Positions 1 through 4,773 of a stretch of DNA of 5,587 nucleotides are shown piece after piece. Where the stretch lies: the NCBI GenBank assembly GCA_030620115.1, contig JAUXFG010000211.1:1-5587 (forward strand), in the 5' to 3' direction. A program made the translations under genes and the position numbers. This DNA is from Candidatus Fermentibacterota bacterium. GTDB taxonomy: Bacteria > JAFGKV01. The notes below the pieces were generated by a model that saw nothing but the letters and a program-made list of their open reading frames with translations, ran no database searches and was not told where the DNA came from. Within the stretch, counting starts at the first letter, position 1. Each line of letters begins with the position of its first letter.

Positions 1-760
1 GATGGGGCATATTGCCGTCCCTGGCAAGCCGGAGCGCGTCAACCAACCTGATGAACGAGGAGCGGATCCGGACATGATCCCGAAGGGCCAGTATCTGGAC
101 CAGTCCCATACCCACAAGGATGACAATGACCAAGAAGCCACCCCTCAGGAAAAACAGAGCAAACAGATATGCCCCCAATGGGGTGCTCCACGAAAGAAGA
201 GCGCCCCAGCGAAACAGAGCCCGCCATGCCTCTAATGGACTCCTGCCATCCCGAAGCCACAACCCGAAAGAGAGAATGGTATTACTCGTAAGAAAATACG
301 CGGCGTGTGCTACAAGCAGTCTCAGGAACACCTGTCGGCTGGGCCCCACTGCAATTACACCGATTCCGCGCTGTGCTCCCCACAGGATAGTACCAGCAGC
401 GAGTAGACACAGAGCATGCTTTGCGGAATTGAGAAGTGCCCTCTGGACATCGATCAATGCCCTACCGGTAAGTGATGACAGGGTGGCCGCAAATCCCACA
501 AGCCACCCACTAAGCAATGCAACATCGCTTCCGTAAAGAACCAGGATTGTGAGAAGAGGAAGGGGACTGATGTTCAGGGATCCTACTCCAGCCATGCCCC
601 TGACGGGGAGAACCGTAGCCAGAACAGCTAACCCTATCCACAGAATTGCTGAGGGCGACCGACCCAGCTCCCCCAGCGCGTTGGCAGCCCGAGGAATCAC
701 AATCGCTGCTGTGCCAATACCAAGTAAAAGGGCAAAGATTAGGAATTTCCTATTACGCAC
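1..760 (-). CDS. Membrane sensor protein, N-terminal part, probable HD-type signalling protein (runs off left edge)
   Basis: An open minus-strand frame runs without a stop from an in-frame TAG at 807-805 to the left edge. I start it at GTG 760-758, because AGGGAG at 774-769 lies 8 bases upstream and the product opens MRNRKFLIFALLLGIG, a typical positive-then-hydrophobic membrane start. ATG 796-794 would add 12 residues but has no ribosome site. About 253 residues are visible, with some seven or eight hydrophobic segments (roughly residues 5-22, 38-52, 64-76, 79-98, 112-127, 145-165, 185-204, 207-225). The stretch around residues 60-127 (SLNISPLPLL..., RALLNSAKHALCLLAAG) recalls MASE9-type membrane sensors. 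After the last segment, FIRLVDALRLARDGNMPH resembles the opening helix of HD/HD-GYP phosphodiesterase domains (family pattern: LARAI..KD..T.GHS). The catalytic HD pair would lie beyond the edge, so the enzymatic assignment is inference. A GGDEF output or a plain membrane protein remains possible. Confidence 0.72.
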   Translation of the reverse strand, partial: MRNRKFLIFALLLGIGTAAIVIPRAANALGELGRSPSAILWIGLAVLATVLPVRGMAGVGSLNISPLPLLTILVLYGSDVALLSGWLVGFAATLSSLTGRALIDVQRALLNSAKHALCLLAAGTILWGAQRGIGVIAVGPSRQVFLRLLVAHAAYFLTSNTILSFGLWLRDGRSPLEAWRALFRWGALLSWSTPLGAYLFALFFLRGGFLVIVILVGMGLVQILALRDHVRIRSSFIRLVDALRLARDGNMPH

Positions 761-910
761 GCACACCACTCCCTGGAAATGCTGATACAAACCCATTCGC
801 AGCTATCGCAAGGTGCGTGCCAAAACCACAGCCAGGACTTATCTTATTAGCCAGCAAATCAATGGGTTAGCGGATTGGGCGTTTTGGCGTGTGGGGAAGG
901 TCGAGTCGGT

Positions 911-930
911 CCATTGCAAAATGCAAATGG
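911..930. promoter_or_regulatory. Operator-like inverted repeat, copy 1 (TTGCA-AAA-TGCAA)
   Basis: TTGCA at 914-918 and TGCAA at 922-926 are perfect 5-base arms around a 3-base centre. Allowing one bulged A, the arms extend to CCATTGCA...TGCAAATGG. On the minus strand the site begins four bases after a TTGACA hexamer (936-931), so it would lie in a -35/-10 spacer if that hexamer is used. No good -10 follows at 16-18 bases, so the promoter itself is doubtful. The same arms and spacing recur at 1165-1177 and 1196-1208. The 13-base T-N11-A geometry would suit a LysR-type or another dimeric regulator; which one is not known. Confidence 0.5.
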
Positions 931-933
931 TGT

Positions 934-964
934 CAAATAGCAAAGAGGGCGCTCTCGCACCCTC
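934..964 (-). terminator. Intrinsic terminator ending the small minus-strand unit
   Basis: Read on the minus strand, GAGGGTGC (964-957), loop GAGA (956-953) and GCGCCCTC (952-945) form an 8-bp stem with one G-U pair and a GNRA tetraloop. The stem is followed by the T-rich TTTGCTATTT (944-935). On the plus strand the G-U becomes a C-A mismatch and no T-run follows, which fixes the orientation. It lies 31 bases past the stop of the 20-codon ORF and upstream of the membrane protein gene, so it could end a stand-alone small transcript or act as an attenuator for that gene. The T-tract is interrupted, so efficiency is uncertain. Confidence 0.62.
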
Positions 965-995
965 CATATTGCTTAAAGCACTGGTCTAGATTGGC

Positions 996-1058
996 TTAGA
1001 ACTCTCCATCAAAAAAGCCGAGGTAGCTGATTATCCACCAACCCATCGATAGTAACAT
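996..1058 (-). CDS. Small ORF, 20-residue hydrophobic peptide with strong ribosome site
   Basis: ATG 1058-1056 is preceded by a full AGGAGG (1071-1066) with a 7-base spacer and ends at TAA 998-996. The peptide reads MLLSMGWWIISY then LGFFDGEF: short, aromatic and hydrophobic, with tandem Trp codons, tandem Phe codons and an acidic tail. A near-consensus promoter (1124-1096) lies just upstream and a terminator-like hairpin (964-945) just downstream, so the ORF sits inside a self-contained unit of about 150 bases. I recognise no family. It could be a leader peptide whose translation controls the downstream hairpin (the WW pair is reminiscent of Trp leaders, but the next gene is not a trp gene), a signalling or toxic membrane peptide, or a small RNA with an incidental ORF. 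Reality of the ORF rests on signals, not homology. Confidence 0.5.
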   Translation of the reverse strand: MLLSMGWWIISYLGFFDGEF

Positions 1059-1065
1059 GCCTCAT

Positions 1066-1071
1066 CCTCCT
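1066..1071 (-). promoter_or_regulatory. Ribosome binding site of the small ORF
   Basis: AGGAGG, a perfect Shine-Dalgarno match on the minus strand, ends 7 bases before ATG 1058. It is the strongest such site in the window and the main reason to treat the 20-codon ORF as translated. Confidence 0.55.
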
Positions 1072-1095
1072 GATGTATTTCCGTACGCTGGTAGG

Positions 1096-1124
1096 ATTGT
1101 ATCAACCCTGGTATATCATGTCAA
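1096..1124 (-). promoter_or_regulatory. Sigma70-type promoter, leftward
   Basis: On the minus strand TTGACA (1124-1119) is separated by exactly 17 bases from TACAAT (1101-1096). That is 6/6 and 5/6 matches to the housekeeping consensus at optimal spacing, and the best promoter in the window. Transcription would start near 1089, about 30 bases before the small ORF. If the hairpin at 964-945 is read through, it could also supply the membrane protein gene starting at 760. Confidence 0.72.
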
Positions 1125-1164
1125 GCTCTTTTTTGTCCATATTGACACCCGCTATCGAGAATCA

Positions 1165-1177
1165 TTGCAGTCTGCAA
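1165..1177. promoter_or_regulatory. Operator-like inverted repeat, copy 2 (TTGCA-GTC-TGCAA)
   Basis: Perfect 5-base arms TTGCA (1165-1169) and TGCAA (1173-1177). A plus-strand TTGACA lies at 1142-1147, exactly 17 bases before position 1165, so the repeat occupies the place of a -10 element. A bound protein would therefore block or remodel that promoter. TTGCAG is a poor -10, so the promoter is tentative. The centre lies 31 bases (about three helical turns) from the centre of copy 3, which favours cooperative binding on one face of the helix. Confidence 0.55.
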
Positions 1178-1193
1178 CACCCCGTTCGCGGTA

Positions 1194-1210
1194 GATTGCA
1201 AACTGCAATC
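1194..1210. promoter_or_regulatory. Operator-like inverted repeat, copy 3 (GATTGCA-AAC-TGCAATC)
   Basis: The most symmetrical of the three copies: 7-base perfect arms, GATTGCA (1194-1200) and TGCAATC (1204-1210), around AAC. With copy 2 it lies in the divergent interval, about 220 bases before the transporter start and 70-115 bases upstream of the leftward promoter at 1124-1096, so it could serve either direction. Confidence 0.6.
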
Positions 1211-1323
1211 GGGGACAGGTCAACACGGACTATTGTATTGATTTAACATCAGTTATGGGTATTCGCAATGAGAAACGCGGGTCTTTACCTATCCGGTTCG
1301 CCCGGCTCCTGGCCTTCATTGGT

Positions 1324-1358
1324 GGCTCCTCTCGGGCACCCACGAAGGGGCCTTTTTT
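1324..1358 (+). terminator. Attenuator-like hairpin with T6 in the transporter leader
   Basis: GGCTCCT (1324-1330) pairs with AGGGGCC (1346-1352), 7 bp with one U-G, around a 15-base loop, directly followed by TTTTTT (1353-1358). This fits an intrinsic terminator on the plus strand, 71 bases before the likely transporter start. A second GGCTCCT at 1304-1310 could replace the 5' arm. GAAGGGG occurs both in the 3' arm (1344-1350) and over the ribosome site (1414-1420), so alternative pairings are possible. That suggests a regulated leader; no known riboswitch class was recognised. Confidence 0.45.
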
Positions 1359-1416
1359 CACCGCCCGACCTGGATCTGGCCAAATTGCGTCGTTCCCGGG
1401 AACCAGACCGGCAGAA

Positions 1417-1423
1417 GGGGAGG
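1417..1423 (+). promoter_or_regulatory. Ribosome binding site that decides the transporter start
   Basis: GGGGAGG ends 5 bases before an in-frame TTG (1429) and 17 bases before the first nearby ATG (1441). The spacing supports the TTG. No comparable site precedes the far-upstream ATG at 1255. Confidence 0.5.
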
Positions 1424-1428
1424 ATGAC

Positions 1429-2733
1429 TTGATCCCCGCAATGCGGTATACTCTGTGGAAACAATCAGATACATATAACATTACGGGTGGAGAATTGAAG
1501 TATAGCAGGACATTCCTCCTCGGGGTGACCAACGGAGTCCTGTTCAACCTCGCCGAGGCCCTGATCGGTGGCACAACGGTGCTGCCCATTTTCATAAGCA
1601 CGCTTACGGCGTCCAAGGTCCTGATAGGCCTCTCCGGAACCATGGGAAATGCAGGCTGGCTCATGCCGCAGCTGGTCGTGGCCAATCTGATCCAGCACTT
1701 GAAGCGTAAGAAGCCGATCTACATTTGGGCAGGGGTAGTCCGCATCATCTGCATCTGGGCCATCGCTCTCATGGTTGCTTTTCTGGTGGGATCGCGAGCA
1801 GGCCTGTTTCTTGTCCTGTTTTTCATCCTCTATTCCATCTATACCCTTGCCGCCGGGGTCGCCGGCATCCCTTTCATGGATATCGTGGCTAAGGCCGTCC
1901 CATCCACTAGGCGCGGCACCTTCTTCGGAGCCAGGCTCTTTTTCGGGGGAATCGCAAGTGTGCTGGCCGGGTTGTTCGTCAGGAACGTGTTGGCCACCAG
2001 GTCATTCCCCAACAACTACACCATCTTATTCCTTACTGCATCAGCAGTTATAACAGTGGCGATCATCTCTTTCTGCCTGGCATCTGAGCCCGAGACCATC
2101 TCCCGGGAGACGCGGATGCCTTTCCGGCGATTTCTCCTGAAGGGCCCATTCCTGCTCAAGAACGTGAGGAGCTACAGGTGGATGCTGATTGTGAGGATCA
2201 TGCTGGGTGTCTGGGGCATGGCTCTGCCCTTCTACATCATTTTCGCACGTGAACGGCTGGGATTCGAGGCGAGCTCGGTCGGGATCTTCCTGTCTATCCA
2301 GATGGTCGGCATGGTCCTATCCAATATTCTCTGGGGAGCCCTGAGCAACCGGGTTGGAAACAAGATAGTGATTGTGCTGGTCTCTGCGGTCGCTGTCATC
2401 TCGCCCCTGGTCACTCTCCTCAGCAATGTCTACCCATCGCTCCAGGGAATGCTCGGATTCGGGATCGTGTTTTTCTTCCTTGGCTTCACCCTGAGCGGCA
2501 TCAGGCTCGGATACGCCAACTACATGCTGGATGTCTCACCCGAAGCCGAGAGGCCGACCTATCTGGGTTTCATGAACACATTCATTGCCCCGGTGCTGCT
2601 CCTATCCTCGGTCGGCGGCTTCGTGATCGAAAGAACATCTTACGAGGTTCTCTTCATCACGGTAATAGGGGCCGGCATCCTCGCGCTGGCTTTCTCAGTC
2701 CAGCTTGAGGAACCACGAAGGAGCGGGCCATAA
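1429..2733 (+). CDS. Major facilitator superfamily (MFS) transporter
   Basis: An inner-membrane transporter of 434 residues with about 12 hydrophobic helices in two halves, split by a charged cytoplasmic loop at about 217-250. The opening KYSRTFLLGVTNGVLFNLAEAL, the TLTASKVLIGLSGTMGNAGWLMPQL stretch and the basic QHLKRKKP loop after helix 2 are typical of MFS permeases. The second half has a motif-A-like LWGALSNRVGNK (301-312). Substrate cannot be read from sequence. The frame is open back to ATG 1255, but the extra 58 residues are hydrophilic and un-MFS-like, span a terminator-like hairpin and lack a ribosome site. I therefore start at TTG 1429, with ATG 1441 as the alternative (four residues shorter). 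The gene appears monocistronic and divergent from the membrane sensor gene. Expression may depend on the inverted repeats at 1165-1210 and the leader hairpin at 1324-1358. Confidence 0.88.
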   Translation: MIPAMRYTLWKQSDTYNITGGELKYSRTFLLGVTNGVLFNLAEALIGGTTVLPIFISTLTASKVLIGLSGTMGNAGWLMPQLVVANLIQHLKRKKPIYIWAGVVRIICIWAIALMVAFLVGSRAGLFLVLFFILYSIYTLAAGVAGIPFMDIVAKAVPSTRRGTFFGARLFFGGIASVLAGLFVRNVLATRSFPNNYTILFLTASAVITVAIISFCLASEPETISRETRMPFRRFLLKGPFLLKNVRSYRWMLIVRIMLGVWGMALPFYIIFARERLGFEASSVGIFLSIQMVGMVLSNILWGALSNRVGNKIVIVLVSAVAVISPLVTLLSNVYPSLQGMLGFGIVFFFLGFTLSGIRLGYANYMLDVSPEAERPTYLGFMNTFIAPVLLLSSVGGFVIERTSYEVLFITVIGAGILALAFSVQLEEPRRSGP

Positions 2734-2754
2734 TCTCCACTTCGAGCTGGAGAT
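2733..2754 (+). terminator. Hairpin directly after the transporter stop codon
   Basis: ATCTCCA (2733-2739) and TGGAGAT (2748-2754) form a perfect 7-bp stem with an 8-base loop, starting on the last base of the TAA stop. The position suits a terminator or a 3'-end stabiliser. The T-tract is poor (only CTTTT about 10 bases on), so intrinsic termination is not assured. The structure is symmetrical and could also work on the minus strand. Confidence 0.4.
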
Positions 2755-2820
2755 AACCGTAACTTTTCGGTCACTAGTGTAGCTATACTTGACACCAACG
2801 TATCGTACTGGCACCAATTG

Positions 2821-2866
2821 GGTTACACCAAATCCTCGCCGTCTGCCGCCTCAAAGCGGTTACACC
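2821..2866. repeat. Direct repeat pair GGTTACACC
   Basis: GGTTACACC occurs at 2821-2829 and again at 2858-2866, 37 bases apart start to start, in the gene-free stretch 2734-3133. No symmetry or promoter fits it clearly; it might be a tandem binding site or chance. The rest of this stretch shows no coding frame I believe in. A TTGACA at 2789-2794 has no convincing -10. The only other structure I see is the stem-loop element at 2992-3091. Confidence 0.25.
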
Positions 2867-2991
2867 GGAGCTTACAGGGAGACCGGACTCTCTCGCCCTG
2901 CGGAACGATCTATCCCCTGTGTTAGCAATTGGTTCCGGCCTGAGCACAATTGATTTTGCGCTCTGGCACCGTGCTTGCTCTATGCACAGGC

Positions 2992-3091
2992 GGAGGCTCC
3001 TAGGGGGGCGAACGGGAGCCGCGCGAACCAAGGGCGGCGGCACCACTCGGTGGTGATTGTGTTGGGAAGTGCGGTACGCCGGCTCCCGTTC
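2992..3091 (+). promoter_or_regulatory. Structured leader element upstream of the OB-fold gene
   Basis: GAACGGGAGCCG (3010-3021) and CGGCTCCCGTTC (3080-3091) form a perfect 12-bp stem. Nested inside are CACCAC-TCG-GTGGTG (3041-3055, 6 bp) and a small GCG-GTA-CGC (3071-3079). An upstream GGCTCC (2995-3000) could pair instead with GGAGCC (3015-3020), giving two mutually exclusive folds. The element ends 30 bases before the AAGGAG of the exported OB-fold gene, so it would lie in its 5' leader if transcription starts upstream. It matches no riboswitch or mobile-element class I recognise; a small structured repeat unit is the alternative. Confidence 0.45.
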
Positions 3092-3120
3092 AAGATCAAC
3101 CGTTGTCACGGACAGACCAT

Positions 3121-3126
3121 AAGGAG
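3121..3126 (+). promoter_or_regulatory. Ribosome binding site fixing the OB-fold gene start
   Basis: AAGGAG with a 7-base spacer before ATG 3134. It selects this ATG over the ATG at 2975 (53 codons upstream) and the one at 3191 (20th codon, ribosome site too close). Confidence 0.7.
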
Positions 3127-3133
3127 TTTGATA

Positions 3134-4024
3134 ATGCCGGGATTCAAAGTCTTGACTTCAGATATCACGAGAGATCGGTCCACAAGGGGAATGTCATGGC
3201 TCGGGTTTTCCTTAGCTCTCTTGCTAGTCCTTCTTCCTCTGATTTCCTTCGCTCAGACTCACCTCTGGAAGTACCAAACCTTCCGTGCGTTCGACACTGG
3301 ACATTCTGGCGGCGATCACATCTGCGACCTCAGAAGGGATAGCAATGGACTTGGAAGACCCGACAGGCTCGGCGATTACGTGACCATTATGGGATCTGTA
3401 ATCGCCGAGCCATCTACTTATGAAACCGGAGGCCGGCTCTTCTGGGTGAGACAGGCCGGCTGCGGCATACTGGTTTATGGTGAACCGGAGTCGCTCCGCC
3501 TGGGGGACTTCGTCAGTGTCGAGGGGTGGCTCCGCCTCACTGACGGCAACTGCTTCTTCCCGGAGACGGGACTGGCAACCCTGGGTGACATTGCGATTGA
3601 AAATGCCGGCGTCCGGGTTATGGGCAAGACTGGCTCCCCATTGCCCGGCACCGTCACGGCGCTGGAGCTAAACCGGTTCCCCGAGAGGTACGGGGGAAAC
3701 CTGATACGCATTCCGGGGCTCATGCGGATCGGCCGTCGCACTGACCAGAGCGGTGACTCATTCGTCTGGCTGCACGGGGCCCGGGATTCTGTACTGCTCT
3801 ATATCGATTCGGATACCGGCTGCGCGCTTGAGTCTGACGGCCAGGTTCGCATCACGGTCACGGGGATTCTCATCCGCATGGACCCACCTTCCGCCATAGC
3901 ACATTCACCGTCATGGTGCCTTGCCCCGAGGCGTGCCGCGGATATAGTCGTTCAAGAAAGCGGATCTGCAGTTGCCGCTATCTCATGGGGCGATGTGAAA
4001 AGGGGTTTTCTTGATCAGGACTGA
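3134..4024 (+). CDS. Secreted protein with two OB-like folds
   Basis: 296 residues. An N-terminal export signal has a long basic n-region (1-20), a hydrophobic core at 22-39 and a likely cleavage after A40 (SFA|QT), so the protein acts outside the cytoplasmic membrane. The mature part contains two OB-like units. The first, about 78-150, has LGDYVTIMGSVI, GCGILVYG and LRLGDFVSVEGWL. The second, about 183-273, has YGGNLIRIPGLM, a SFVWLHG strand and VRITVTGIL. The ICDLRRDSNGLGRPDRLGDYV lead-in is of the kind found before OB domains in secreted bacterial proteins, some attached to nucleases (YhcR-like). No nuclease or other catalytic domain is present. Five cysteines (64, 110, 140, 230, 262) could include disulfides. 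The role may be binding of nucleic acid or another ligand, but this is inference. The gene's last 10 bases overlap the end of cdaA on the other strand. Confidence 0.75.
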   Translation: MPGFKVLTSDITRDRSTRGMSWLGFSLALLLVLLPLISFAQTHLWKYQTFRAFDTGHSGGDHICDLRRDSNGLGRPDRLGDYVTIMGSVIAEPSTYETGGRLFWVRQAGCGILVYGEPESLRLGDFVSVEGWLRLTDGNCFFPETGLATLGDIAIENAGVRVMGKTGSPLPGTVTALELNRFPERYGGNLIRIPGLMRIGRRTDQSGDSFVWLHGARDSVLLYIDSDTGCALESDGQVRITVTGILIRMDPPSAIAHSPSWCLAPRRAADIVVQESGSAVAAISWGDVKRGFLDQD

Positions 4025-4773
4025 ACGGGTGGTGCCAGGATCTCCTCGAGCACTTCACGCAGCGTCTCGGGGTCGAGCTTTCTCCGGAGATTGCCTCGCA
4101 CGGCAACTGATATTCCGCCGGTTTCCTCCGAGACGACAACCACGACCGCATCGGTCTCTTCAGTAAGACCCGCCGCCGCACGGTGGCGCATACCGAAATT
4201 GGCCGGCAGCATGGGGTTTTCCGAAAGGGGAAGAATGCAGCCGGCGGCGACGATCTGCTCCCGGACCACTACGCACGCACCATCGTGAAGCGGTGTCTGG
4301 GGTGTGAATATCGTGGTGAGCAGCTCATAGGTTACCTTCGCGTTTATGCGGGTACCCGTCTCAATGTAGTTTCGCAGGCTGGCCTCTCTGGCAATCACGA
4401 TCAGCGCTCCGACTTTCCTGAGCGAGAGTTCGCGGGCGGCTCGGGTTATCTCATCCAGTACCGCCAGGTGTTCAGGCCGTACGAAGTACCTGACGAACCT
4501 GCTCTGGCCCAGCTGCGCCAGCACCCGCCTCAGCTCGGGCTGGAAAATAATGACAAAGGCTACGACCCAGACAGTCTTCAGGCTTGAAATGATCCAGTTG
4601 AGCGCATCGAGCCTGAGCCACTCGGCGATGAAAGAGGCCGCGATGATGATTATCAGCCCAAGGAACATCTGGGCAGCTCTGGTGCCTCTGATCAGTTGGA
4701 ACAGTTTGAAGAAAAGGAAAGTGACGATGATGATATCCAGAATCTCAATCCACCAGCCGCTCAACCACTCCAT
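4015..4773 (-). CDS. cdaA: Diadenylate cyclase CdaA (c-di-AMP synthase)
   Basis: 252 residues, close to the usual 270 of the CdaA/DacA (YbbP) family, which condenses two ATP into cyclic di-AMP at the inner membrane. Three N-terminal membrane helices (about 8-28, 34-53, 58-77) precede the catalytic DAC domain (about 95-240). Both signature motifs are intact: DGA at 164-166 (LHDGACVVV) and RHR at 196-198 (FGMRHRAAAG), followed by the conserved SEETGGIS (215-222). ATG 4773 overlaps the folP stop (TGATG), with GGAAGG 10 bases upstream inside folP, so translation is coupled. In Firmicutes and many Deltaproteobacteria cdaA is followed by cdaR and glmM. Here a convergent gene ends at its 3' end instead, so no CdaR-type partner is encoded locally. 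The product should govern c-di-AMP-dependent functions such as osmolyte or wall homeostasis. Confidence 0.95.
   Translation of the reverse strand: MEWLSGWWIEILDIIIVTFLFFKLFQLIRGTRAAQMFLGLIIIIAASFIAEWLRLDALNWIISSLKTVWVVAFVIIFQPELRRVLAQLGQSRFVRYFVRPEHLAVLDEITRAARELSLRKVGALIVIAREASLRNYIETGTRINAKVTYELLTTIFTPQTPLHDGACVVVREQIVAAGCILPLSENPMLPANFGMRHRAAAGLTEETDAVVVVVSEETGGISVAVRGNLRRKLDPETLREVLEEILAPPVQS

Noticed and set aside
120-536. Plus-strand 138-codon frame, and neighbouring plus frames at 549-870
   Set aside because: They are antisense to the minus-strand membrane protein. Their translations are Arg/Pro/Ser-rich with no recognisable domain, and no ribosome sites precede them.
1057-1194. Plus-strand 45-codon ORF (MPHPPDVFPYAGR...) opposite the small-unit promoter
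   Set aside because: It has no Shine-Dalgarno, runs through the strong leftward promoter and operator copy 2, and its sequence has no recognisable features.
1230-1685. Minus-strand 151-codon ORF over the transporter's 5' end
   Set aside because: It lies opposite the MFS coding sequence, has no domain and carries the composition of a shadow frame.
2789-2817. TTGACA at 2789-2794 as a promoter for the OB-fold gene
   Set aside because: No acceptable -10 element occurs 16-18 bases downstream; the best match is only 3 of 6.
2874-2920. Possible RNase P-like or other structured RNA (GAGTCCGGTCT-like stretch on the minus strand, ACAGGG/CCCTGT pairing)
   Set aside because: The resemblance to the conserved RNase P segment is short and superficial, and no matching 3' conserved segment or overall fold was found.
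2783-3109. Minus-strand 108-codon ORF in the gap after the MFS gene
   Set aside because: It has an Arg/Pro-rich translation, no ribosome site and no family resemblance, and it overlaps the structured leader element.
2975-3133. Upstream extension of the OB-fold gene from ATG 2975
   Set aside because: The 53 extra codons run through the nested stem-loops and would place a basic segment before the export signal. AAGGAG at 3121 clearly marks ATG 3134.
3997-4010. GAAAA-GGGG-TTTTC inverted repeat near the convergent gene ends
   Set aside because: The stem is AT-only and lies inside the OB-fold coding sequence. It is too weak to call a terminator for either gene.
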